Of a stretch of 64,000 nucleotides of DNA, positions 16,195 through 23,785 are shown one piece after another. Position 1 is the stretch's first letter; every line of letters begins with the position of its first letter. Source of the stretch: Algoriphagus hitonicola (GTDB lineage Bacteria > Bacteroidota > Bacteroidia > Cytophagales > Cyclobacteriaceae); NCBI RefSeq assembly GCF_900113375.1, contig NZ_FOPC01000005.1, forward strand, positions 62,001 to 126,000, in the 5' to 3' direction. The position numbers and the translations under genes are program-made. The notes under the pieces are model-generated. The model saw only the letters and a list, made by a program, of their open reading frames with translations. It was not told where the DNA came from and ran no database searches.

Positions 16195-17424
16195 GTGAAA
16201 TATATCGTAGTTTTTGTTATTTTTTTTTTCCCCTTGAAGGTATATTCACAAACTTCAAAAATATGGGGAAAAGTTGTGGATTCCAAAGACAATTCCTCTA
16301 TAGAAAATGTTTCAATTTATATAAGAGATAGTAATCAGGGGACATTTTCAAATGAAGAGGGAAACTTTATTTTTACCTTCGATGGTGATTTTACATCAAT
16401 TATATTTCAAATTATCGGTTATAAACCTGTAGAGATTCTAATTTCTGAGGTTTCAGATAACATGACAATAAGAATGGATCAGGATCCATATTTTTTGCAA
16501 GAAGTATTAATCGAGGCTGATTCCTCATTGCAGATTATGCAAAATGCATTTTCAAGGATAAAACAAAACTATCCGAATAAACAACATTTACTAAAAGCAT
16601 ATTATAGAGAATCTGTTTTGAGAGATGATAATTACGTTAGATTTTTAGATGCGGCAATTGGAATAAATGACTTTTCCTATAGATCAGATCCATTAAGAAG
16701 AAAAATTGAAGTATATAATCTTCGCAAGAGTAAAAATTTCGTTGAAGAAAGTTTAATGCGGAAAATATTTGCCTTATTTTTAACTGATGAAAATGACTTT
16801 TTAATCAGTTTGAATTTTAGAGATATCTTGAGAAGATACCATCGAGAACCATCTTATTTTAGGGGTATAAATAAAGATTTGTTAAGCTTTTTTGATTTTA
16901 AGGTTGATTCAATTTTTAAAAATGGGATGGAACCCGTTGCGAAAATTTCTTTTTCTGCACCAACTGGGATGTTTTCGACCAATGGGTTCTTTTTAGTCAA
17001 TTTAACAGATTATGCTGTAATATCCATAGAGATGACCCGAGTGCCAACTGATCTTTTAACAAAGGATCTCTTTTTGAAAAAGGCACTTTCTAATTATTCG
17101 ATCGTGGAGTATCGTAAAGTTAATGATAGATATTATTTGTCTAGGTTTTTTTCTCAAGGTACAGAAAACTTGGCTGCTATAGATTCAGATTCGAAAAGCG
17201 GTATTCAAGTATTAAAAATGGAACTTTGGGTAAATGAAGTTTTTGACAATAAGCGTTTTTTTGAGAAGATCAAAAATAAAAATAAACTAGAATGGAAAGC
17301 TGAACTAAGAGATTTAGATATTCCCTATGATTCTGCTTTTTGGAAGTCTTATAATTTTATCCCGGATTCACTTGAATACCAAAAAATGGTACGGGATTTA
17401 GAAAAATTAAATTCCAATAATTAA
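16195..17424 (+). CDS. Secreted protein with CarboxypepD-like regulatory domain
   Basis: 409 residues starting at a GTG (16195), which begins a clear Sec signal (MKYIVVFVIFFFPLKVYSQ). Residues about 20-100 are a carboxypeptidase-regulatory-like beta domain (KIWGKVVDSKDNSSIENVSI, GTFSNEEGNF). The remaining 300 residues resemble the unassigned C-terminal part of DUF5686-type periplasmic or outer-membrane proteins, but I cannot name a family. AT-rich coding sequence. It stands between the GG-leader peptide and the exporter genes, so a role in peptide passage, surface display or self-protection is possible but unproven. Confidence 0.65.
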   Translation: MKYIVVFVIFFFPLKVYSQTSKIWGKVVDSKDNSSIENVSIYIRDSNQGTFSNEEGNFIFTFDGDFTSIIFQIIGYKPVEILISEVSDNMTIRMDQDPYFLQEVLIEADSSLQIMQNAFSRIKQNYPNKQHLLKAYYRESVLRDDNYVRFLDAAIGINDFSYRSDPLRRKIEVYNLRKSKNFVEESLMRKIFALFLTDENDFLISLNFRDILRRYHREPSYFRGINKDLLSFFDFKVDSIFKNGMEPVAKISFSAPTGMFSTNGFFLVNLTDYAVISIEMTRVPTDLLTKDLFLKKALSNYSIVEYRKVNDRYYLSRFFSQGTENLAAIDSDSKSGIQVLKMELWVNEVFDNKRFFEKIKNKNKLEWKAELRDLDIPYDSAFWKSYNFIPDSLEYQKMVRDLEKLNSNN

Positions 17425-17428
17425 GTAT

Positions 17429-18082
17429 ATGTCTCACTTTCTATCACCAATAAATGAATTCGCGAGTCAGTCTTTTTGGAGAATTTTTATCATTGTTGCT
17501 GCACTCAATTTAATTTCAACACTAATCTACAACCATCTTGTATGGTCTGAATTGGTATATTTGAATGAAGTAGGTCTTGAAGTTCCTAATGATAATTTTA
17601 GAAAAGGGAGCAAAACTAGATTCATGATTAATCTGACTGTGGATGCTTTTTCTCCATTATGGCTAATGGTAAAAAGTGGAATTGTTACAGGACTTATTTA
17701 TTTGATATCATATATTCTAAATGTAATAGTTGCTCCATTACACATCATGAAAAGTATATTAGCCTCCTATCTTTTTGTTATTTTTGGTGATTTAATCTAT
17801 TCAGTTATTCTTTTATTATATTGTCCACCCTTAGTTAAAAACGACATATTGCATTTTTATCCCTTAAGTTTCTTGAATTTTTTGAATCCTAGTTCTGATC
17901 TTAATAAATTTTACCCTATTTGGTCCAGAATTAATATTTTTCAATTATTGTTTATCTTTTCATTATATTATTTATTTCGAATCCAACATAATCTTTCCCA
18001 TAAAAATTCTATTTGGTTGATTCTTTCGTATATTATTTTTTATGGTATGTTCTTAGTTTTTTGGCTACTTATTTCTATTTAA
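17429..18082 (+). CDS. Membrane protein in the peptide-export cluster
   Basis: 217 residues with about five hydrophobic segments (for example FIIVAALNLISTLIYNHLVW, IVTGLIYLISYILNVIVAPL, IFQLLFIFSLYYLF, LSYIIFYGMFLVFWLLISI). The arrangement recalls Yip1-like membrane proteins, without a firm match. It starts 4 bp after the CarboxypepD-domain gene, so the two form one transcript. In peptide-export loci a small multi-span protein at this position is often the immunity protein; that is inference only. Confidence 0.6.
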   Translation: MSHFLSPINEFASQSFWRIFIIVAALNLISTLIYNHLVWSELVYLNEVGLEVPNDNFRKGSKTRFMINLTVDAFSPLWLMVKSGIVTGLIYLISYILNVIVAPLHIMKSILASYLFVIFGDLIYSVILLLYCPPLVKNDILHFYPLSFLNFLNPSSDLNKFYPIWSRINIFQLLFIFSLYYLFRIQHNLSHKNSIWLILSYIIFYGMFLVFWLLISI

Positions 18083-18104
18083 TATACTACTTGTTTAAAT
18101 AAAT

Positions 18105-18635
18105 ATGGACACTAGAAAGTTTATTTTATTATCATTGTATTTAGTGGTTTTATTATGTTTTATTCTCATTTATAGGCAATTTTCCTATCAATTTAATCGA
18201 AAGATGTTGTTCATAGAGTTTCCAAATTTAATCATAAAAAATTTGGACGGTAATAATGCAAGCTTAAGGAATATTACAACTGATATCCCTTCTGTTTTAA
18301 TCTACTTCAATTCCTCCTGTCCGATCTGTCAGTCTGAGGCTGAGTTAATTGAGAGTAAATTTAGAGCGGATACGCTCACGCGGTTTTTATGGGTTTCCTC
18401 CGAGTCGCTTGAGGAGGTCAAAAAATTTGCTGCACACTATAGCCTTGATAGATTGGATACGCACCGCTTCTATTCTGATACACTTTTTAGACTGGCCAAT
18501 GCCTTTCGATTGACCGGAGTCCCCGCTACGTTTGTCTATGATGCTGAAGGTAATCTAGTGGATTATACCTTGGGTGCGGTATCCGTGTCAGACTTGAATC
18601 TTTCCATCCAAAAAGCCCATGATCGCTCCCGCTAA
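18105..18635 (+). CDS. Membrane-anchored TlpA/redoxin-like thiol protein
   Basis: 176 residues. One N-terminal membrane segment (FILLSLYLVVLLCFILIYRQ) anchors a periplasmic thioredoxin fold with the redox motif CPIC (in NSSCPICQSEAE) and the cis-Pro loop TGVPATFVYD. It could form or repair the disulfide of the two-Cys peptide at 15889. Base composition changes inside the gene. The first 200 bp are very AT-rich (11 G/C in bases 18121-18180) and the 3' half is like the GC-richer exporter gene that follows, suggesting a recombination joint near 18310-18360. The stop is one base before the ATG of the exporter. Confidence 0.8.
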   Translation: MDTRKFILLSLYLVVLLCFILIYRQFSYQFNRKMLFIEFPNLIIKNLDGNNASLRNITTDIPSVLIYFNSSCPICQSEAELIESKFRADTLTRFLWVSSESLEEVKKFAAHYSLDRLDTHRFYSDTLFRLANAFRLTGVPATFVYDAEGNLVDYTLGAVSVSDLNLSIQKAHDRSR

Positions 18636-18636
18636 A

Positions 18637-20784
18637 ATGCCTGTGGTCTTGCAGCAGGCGAGTTCTGACTGTGGGGTGGCCTGCCTGGCTTCGGTGATTC
18701 GGTATTTTGGTGGGGAGTGTTCGTTGGAGCATCTGCGTCATCTTAGTGGCACAGCTATTCAGGGTACGACGGTTTTGGGTTTGGTGGAAGCAGCTCGGCA
18801 GCTGGGGATGGAAGGCGATGCTTTCCGTGTAAAGCAAATCAATTACCTCGATAACCTTGAGTTTCCTGTCATTCTTCATGTAGTCATTGATCAGAAATTG
18901 AGCCACTTTATGGCATGCTATGGCAAAAAGGGAGACCGGTATCAGATGATGGATCCGGCTTTGGGAACTCGCTTGCTCACGGCGGAGGAACTTTTGGAGA
19001 TCTGGCAAAGCAGGACGCTGGTTTTGATCCAGCCCGGATCTGTTTTTGAGACATCGGAAAGTAGCCGTCAAAGAAAGAGAAAATGGATCCTAGACTTGAT
19101 CCGTCCGGATTTACCGATTTTGTTGATTTCGGGTTTTCTGGGGTTGATCGTGACCGTTTTGGGGCTGGCTGTGGCAGTATTTTCCCAAAAACTCATCGAT
19201 GAGTTTCTGCCCAATCAAGCCTGGCAAAAGCTTAGCCTGGGCCTGGTATTGCTTTTAGTCCTTTTGATAGGTAGATCGGTACTCAGCTACCTGCGTGCGT
19301 CCATTTTGGTGCGTCAAAGCAAAGAATTGAATCTCCGACTGATTAGCGGATTTTTTGAGCAGTTGCTGGGATTGCCCAAGGTGTTTTTCGACTCCAGAAA
19401 AGTCGGGGACATCACCTCGCGGATGAATGATTCCCGCCGCATTCAGCGGGCGGTATCGGTCTTGACTACCGAACTGATGGTGGATTCCTTTGTGGTAATT
19501 GTGTCCATGGTTTCGATTACCTTATACTCTTGGGAGGTTGGAAGTTTGGTGGCTATTTTTCTGCCGGTTTATTTTATTCTGGTGTTTGGATTCCACAAGC
19601 CGATCAAGAAGGGGCAGAAAGCACTGATGGTGAGTTATTCGGGTTCAGAATCAGCCTTTATTGATACTCTGACCGGTATAGGAGCCGTCAAAGGAGAATC
19701 CAAAGAGGGGCTGTTTTTGAAAGTTAATCAAAGTGCCTACCATAGATTTCAGGATGATGCTTTTGCCTTAGGACAAGTCAGCAATCGCTTAGGCTTGGTG
19801 TCCCAACTGGCGGGTGTGGTTTTTTTGGTTTCTGTTTTGGGCACAAGCTGCTATTTGGTGGCACAAAATCAAATGGAGTTGGGAGTCTTGGTGGCCATCA
19901 GCGGAATGCTGGGCATGCTGGTGCCAGCGGTGAACAAGCTGGCCCTTGCTAATCTTCAAATTCAGGAGGCACAGATCGCGGGGGATAGACTTTACGAGTT
20001 TGTACAGATAAAAAAGGAGCAGGTAGAAGAGGGGGTGGAGATTCCTGAGGCGGTAAACCGGATTCAGGTGGAGAACTTGAGTTTCCGCTTTCCAGGTAGA
20101 AAACTTCTCTTTGACGGGCTGAGTTTTGAATTGAAGCAAGGAAAGTTGAGCGTACTGTTGGGCGAATCCGGGGGTGGTAAAAGTACACTCTTACAAGTTT
20201 TGATGGGTTTTTATCCCCCCGAATCGGGATCTATCCTGATCAATGGGGATAGGTTACTGCAAGATATTTCTAAAAACGGCTGGCGAGAACGAGTAGGCTA
20301 CGTACCTCAGGAGATCAAAATTTTCAACGGGAGTCTGGGGTATAATCTCAGCTTGGAACCCAATCCGGCTAGTTTTGAACAGGTTGTCCGACGATGTCAG
20401 GAGTTGGGCTTGCGTGAGTTTTTCGAGCGGATGCCTCAGGGCTATTTTACTCAGGTGGGAGAAGAAGGAGTGAATCTATCGGGAGGCCAAAAGCAGCTGG
20501 TAGGCATTGCCAGGGCTTTGATCAAACGTCCTAAGGTACTTCTGCTGGATGAATTCACCGGAGCCATGGATCGGATGACCGAGCAAAAAATGCTTGACTT
20601 GATCCTGAAGCTAAAGGAAGAGATTGCTATCTTGGTCGTGACGCACCGAATCCGACCTGCCTTGCTTGCAGACGAAGTGTTGATATTGGATCAGGGTAAA
20701 CTGGTGGAGGTAGGTTCACCTCAGCTACTCTTGCAAAGAGAAAATCTACTCACAGCAAGTGTTCGTGATTTGACTAGTGCTTGA
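18637..20784 (+). CDS. Peptidase-containing ABC transporter (C39 bacteriocin processing and export)
   Basis: 715 residues. The N-terminal C39 peptidase domain (1-125) has catalytic C12 (SSDCGVACL), H90 (LSHFMACYG) and D106 (MMDPALG). Six membrane helices follow (about 150-430). The ATPase has Walker A GESGGGKST (about 508), signature LSGGQKQL, Walker B VLLLDEF and H-loop VVTHR. It cuts GG leaders and exports the core peptide. The ATG at 18637 is preferred over the one at 18619 because the Cys then lies at the usual distance from the start. No HlyD-type adaptor or TolC gene is nearby, so passage of the outer membrane is unexplained. GC content is clearly higher than that of the upstream accessory genes. 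Confidence 0.92.
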   Translation: MPVVLQQASSDCGVACLASVIRYFGGECSLEHLRHLSGTAIQGTTVLGLVEAARQLGMEGDAFRVKQINYLDNLEFPVILHVVIDQKLSHFMACYGKKGDRYQMMDPALGTRLLTAEELLEIWQSRTLVLIQPGSVFETSESSRQRKRKWILDLIRPDLPILLISGFLGLIVTVLGLAVAVFSQKLIDEFLPNQAWQKLSLGLVLLLVLLIGRSVLSYLRASILVRQSKELNLRLISGFFEQLLGLPKVFFDSRKVGDITSRMNDSRRIQRAVSVLTTELMVDSFVVIVSMVSITLYSWEVGSLVAIFLPVYFILVFGFHKPIKKGQKALMVSYSGSESAFIDTLTGIGAVKGESKEGLFLKVNQSAYHRFQDDAFALGQVSNRLGLVSQLAGVVFLVSVLGTSCYLVAQNQMELGVLVAISGMLGMLVPAVNKLALANLQIQEAQIAGDRLYEFVQIKKEQVEEGVEIPEAVNRIQVENLSFRFPGRKLLFDGLSFELKQGKLSVLLGESGGGKSTLLQVLMGFYPPESGSILINGDRLLQDISKNGWRERVGYVPQEIKIFNGSLGYNLSLEPNPASFEQVVRRCQELGLREFFERMPQGYFTQVGEEGVNLSGGQKQLVGIARALIKRPKVLLLDEFTGAMDRMTEQKMLDLILKLKEEIAILVVTHRIRPALLADEVLILDQGKLVEVGSPQLLLQRENLLTASVRDLTSA

Positions 20785-20815
20785 GGAGGATGTTTTGACT
20801 AAATATTTTCTAAAT

Positions 20816-20902
20816 ATGCTGGTAATCGGCATCGACAGCACAGATATCATCTGGGGGCTCGGATCATTTCATTGCTTGAGTCAGCAGGAACCGGCTGTTT
20901 AG
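20816..20902 (+). pseudogene. Detached 3' end of aguA
   Basis: A 28-codon frame (from an ATG at 20816) ends with the aguA C-terminus, including the catalytic Cys motif FHCLSQQEPAV and stop. Over 24 codons (20828-20899) it differs from aguA by nine third-position changes (GGT/GGC, ACC/ACA, ATA/ATC, GGA/GGG, CTT/CTC, TCT/TCA, CAC/CAT, TGT/TGC, GCG/GCT) and no amino-acid change. It is too short to be an enzyme. It marks a recombination or insertion joint 31 bp behind the exporter gene. Confidence 0.88.
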
Positions 20903-21514
20903 TAGGTGGTGATCAGTCTCAGTTGGCAGTAGCCAATTTTGTCAGGCTGAACACTGGAGCTACGAGAGTAGCGTATATCGAAGCTGGCAGTTTGTAGTCC
21001 GGTCAATAATCTGTGTAAACCCTTGGATTCTGGGAGTTAAAGTGAAAGTAAAAAGCTTAAGTCAGAAAGCTGAAAATTGGATTTCTACAGATAAAACAAG
21101 AATCCGTGAAAATTTTGTGATTTATTTTTGAAGGCAGAAGTCCTCTGTTTCGCCTATTCTCAATACAAGAATCAGAAGTTTGAATTTTTTTTCTGAGTTG
21201 AGCGACTCCGCCCCAGTTCCATTGCATGGGACTTCCATTAAATTCACCGTTTGATTTTTCCAAGAATCGAAAATAATTTAAAAATAGTTGAAATACGATT
21301 GATTATTTTATCAGTTAACAATCTAGCCAAATAAACAGAGGAATATGGGGGGGGTAAAACCTAAAAATTCAAAAGAATATTCCGAAAAATCTCATTTTCA
21401 GCTTGTACTTTTCTAAGAATTGCAAGGGTTTGATCCTAAGGGATTTGGAAGTATGAACTAGAATACTTAAAATCAACAATTAATTTAATTATTTTCAACT
21501 TACAAAATTAGAAT
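20828..21514 (+). repeat. Copy B of the diverged repeat: aguA 3' end plus upstream region of the second peptide gene
   Basis: Matches 15315-15888 in order. The 38-nt block 21124-21161 is identical to 15501-15538. The part before it is longer than in copy A and less similar. The last 250 bp again carry the shared blocks (AATAATTTAAAAATAGTTGA, AAAAGAATATTCCGAAA, GAACTAGAATACTTAAAATC). The 612 bp between 20902 and 21515 show no convincing gene of their own. Confidence 0.85.
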
Positions 21515-21760
21515 ATGAAGAAAAAACTAAAAGTTTTATCGATCATGCTTGGACTTTCTTTTATGGGAATCCTTGGATTTGACTTGATAGGGTCAAACAG
21601 CTCGGTTGGAATGATTTCACAGAATCTCATTTCAACCTCTCAAGCACAAACCCTCGAAGAGCCTTGTCCACCTTGTGGACCGCTTATGGGAAATGAATCT
21701 GGTACTCGTTATTGTTGTGCTGATACCAACAGTGACTATTGCCCTGCTGCAAAGTGCTAG
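21515..21760 (+). CDS. Small secreted Cys-rich peptide precursor
   Basis: 81 residues. A long N-terminal signal region (MKKKLKVLSIMLGLSFMGI...) runs to about residue 45 (ISTSQA). A mature part of about 37 residues follows with six Cys (EEPCPPCGP, RYCCADT, DYCPAAKC). It resembles the NVEALA-type secreted peptides of Bacteroidota in size and layout, without the exact motif. The upstream DNA is shared with the GG-leader peptide gene, so the two may be co-regulated. A hairpin follows, then a propeller lipoprotein and a thiol lipoprotein. Confidence 0.7.
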   Translation: MKKKLKVLSIMLGLSFMGILGFDLIGSNSSVGMISQNLISTSQAQTLEEPCPPCGPLMGNESGTRYCCADTNSDYCPAAKC

Positions 21761-21770
21761 ATAAAAAAAT

Positions 21771-21812
21771 CAAGCTGTCTCAATGGTTAAGTTTAGAGAC
21801 AGCTTGTATTTC
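21771..21812 (+). terminator. Strong hairpin after the Cys-rich peptide gene
   Basis: CAAGCTGTCTC (21771-21781) pairs perfectly with GAGACAGCTTG (21796-21806), followed by TATTTC. It lies between the peptide and the propeller gene, the same design as at 2394 and 16123. Confidence 0.82.
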
Positions 21813-21845
21813 ATCATATTCAAACCGAATCATTAAATGTCAATC

Positions 21846-22988
21846 ATGAAGCAATACATTTTTATTTTATTCTTTATTTTAATGGTAGGATGTAACCCTT
21901 CAGGAGAAAAAGAACTGAATTATACTAAAATAGTCCAAGGTTTACCATCTATTAATGATGTTGTCGAATTCAATAACTATTTCGAGATAAGTGAAATAAT
22001 ACCTTTGGAAACTAGTGATTCTTCAATTATTGATTATGTATATAAAGTTGTAGCGGATGAATATTTATTTATAAAAGGTGGAGGGGCAGTTTACAAATTT
22101 GATAGGACTGGTAAATTCCTTTCAAAGATTGAAAAAGGTATTGATGGTCCTAATAACTTTAAAAATTTAACTGATATCATTTTATTGCCTGAACAAAATA
22201 GGATTTGGATTTATGATTCAAATAATAGAAATATTCTTCAGTTTGATTATGATTTTAACTTTGAAATAAAACACAATTTGGGTTTTCCTCTATTTGGTAT
22301 CGAAAGAACAAAAGAGCAATTATTAGGTAGCCCTGGCTATATGAGGTCTACTGATAAGCCAAATTCTCTGTTAAGATTTTCCGGTAATAATTTAGCTACT
22401 GGCTATTCGTTTCAGGAATCTTATCTTCCTTTTAATGAGGAAAAATCCAAATATTTACACATCAATAGAAGTGATTATTTTTCTGCTACAAATCGAGAGG
22501 GTTTAAATTTTGTAAATTCTTTTAATGATTCAATTTATTACATTGATAAAAATGGAGTGCCAGAGGTAGAGTATGTAATTGATTTTGAGGATAAAAAGGT
22601 TTTAGAAGAAGATTTAACGAATAGGGGTTACTCCACAATCGTGGATGTATTTACCTTTATTAATTCTACAGATAAATCATTTAATGTCGGTAATATTGTC
22701 CAAACTAATGAGTATCTTATTTATCGGTTTTTCAACTCTGGAAAGCCATTTATATCAATTTATAATAAAACGGATAATAGTTTGTCTTCTGGTCAAAAAA
22801 TAAAATTAAAATTGAAAGATAGAGAATTTATTTTTAACGTAGATGAAGAGATGCGGATTGGCTCTTTTGGTAATGGGTATGGATATATTTCTTTACCATT
22901 AGAAGGAGGTGTTTTGGATCAAATTGAAGGATTCGAAACTATAAAAGAAGGCGATAATCCAATTATCATTTTATTCCATGAAAAATAA
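21846..22988 (+). CDS. 6-bladed beta-propeller lipoprotein
   Basis: 380 residues from the ATG at 21846 (MKQYIFILFFILMVGC, lipobox MVGC); an ATG three codons upstream is possible. The protein resembles the 6-bladed propeller family of Bacteroidota (DUF5128-type), with IIPLETSDSSIIDYV near the start and blades such as YLFIKGGGAVYKFDRTGKFL, IWIYDSNNRNILQFDYD and FISIYNKTDNSL. AT-rich: 14 G/C in bases 22021-22080. It overlaps the next gene by 11 nt. Function of the family is unknown; it keeps company with small Cys-rich secreted peptides here and at 2125-3953. Confidence 0.78.
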   Translation: MKQYIFILFFILMVGCNPSGEKELNYTKIVQGLPSINDVVEFNNYFEISEIIPLETSDSSIIDYVYKVVADEYLFIKGGGAVYKFDRTGKFLSKIEKGIDGPNNFKNLTDIILLPEQNRIWIYDSNNRNILQFDYDFNFEIKHNLGFPLFGIERTKEQLLGSPGYMRSTDKPNSLLRFSGNNLATGYSFQESYLPFNEEKSKYLHINRSDYFSATNREGLNFVNSFNDSIYYIDKNGVPEVEYVIDFEDKKVLEEDLTNRGYSTIVDVFTFINSTDKSFNVGNIVQTNEYLIYRFFNSGKPFISIYNKTDNSLSSGQKIKLKLKDREFIFNVDEEMRIGSFGNGYGYISLPLEGGVLDQIEGFETIKEGDNPIIILFHEK

Positions 22989-23499
22989 CTTTATAATTCT
23001 TTTATTTATGCTATTAGGTTGTTCTGAAAAAGATTCAATTGGTGATTCTTCTTTTGAAAAAGTTGATAACTTAAGTCGATTAATAGCTGAAGGTTTGGAA
23101 AATAAAGATGGATTTTATTTTACTTTTGAAAATAAATTTTCGAAAAATATCAATGGTGTTCTATTTGTTTTACCCAAATCTTCTTGTTTTAATTGTTTTG
23201 AATATTTGACAGATGAATTAGCCCTTTTTTATTCAGAATATAACTTGAATAAAATTATTGTAATAAAAAATGAAAATATTAAGAATAGGGAAATTAGATT
23301 TTCTTTGAGAAACGTCATTAATGCAGATAGTATAGATGTATTCAATAATTTGGATTTTGACATTGTTAACCCTCATGAATTTTATCCGAAATTAGGCTTA
23401 ATTAAAAATGGAACCCTTTCCTGTGTTGAAGTCTTTGAGCAGGGAGATGACTTGAAAGTTAGAAATTATTTTAAATTTCTAAAGGTTATGATAGAATGA
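22978..23499 (+). CDS. Lipoprotein with CxxC motif, thioredoxin-like
   Basis: 173 residues with a lipoprotein signal (MKNNFIILLFMLLGC, lipobox MLLGC). A motif SSCFNCFEYL at about residues 70-80 follows a beta strand (INGVLFVLPK), as in the thioredoxin active-site region, but the rest is too divergent to assign firmly. It overlaps the propeller gene and ends the operon. An envelope thiol protein behind a six-Cys peptide suggests a disulfide-related role, by analogy with the CPIC protein at 18105. AT-rich. Confidence 0.6.
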   Translation: MKNNFIILLFMLLGCSEKDSIGDSSFEKVDNLSRLIAEGLENKDGFYFTFENKFSKNINGVLFVLPKSSCFNCFEYLTDELALFYSEYNLNKIIVIKNENIKNREIRFSLRNVINADSIDVFNNLDFDIVNPHEFYPKLGLIKNGTLSCVEVFEQGDDLKVRNYFKFLKVMIE

Positions 23500-23785
23500 T
23501 TGTGATTATTAAAATTTGAATAGTGAACATTAGAATATTAATGCTTTTAATTATGATTATTTACCAATTTATATAGAGTTTTTCTAAAGCATTGGTTATT
23601 TCCATTTATTTCTGTTGTAAGAAATCAAATAATATAAATTTATTTCTAACTATTTCCTATGGCTATTAGAAGTTTTTGACTTGGACCTCTATTCTGCTCC
23701 ATATTACATTTTGATTTTATTTTACTGATTGTATCGATAAAATACGATTTCTTACAAAAACCAACACCATCTTATTAGAAGTAAA
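23500..23785. other. Intergenic AT-rich stretch with an inverted repeat
   Basis: These 286 bp have no open frame of note. The 12-bp sequence TTGTAAGAAATC at 23615-23626 recurs inverted at 23746-23757, enclosing 119 bp. No target-site duplication is visible. It could be a very small non-autonomous element or chance in AT-rich DNA. Confidence 0.4.

Noticed and set aside
20816..20902. The 28-codon frame as a real small gene
   Set aside because: It is the aguA C-terminus only, without the rest of the fold. The ATG is fortuitous and there is no initiation context.
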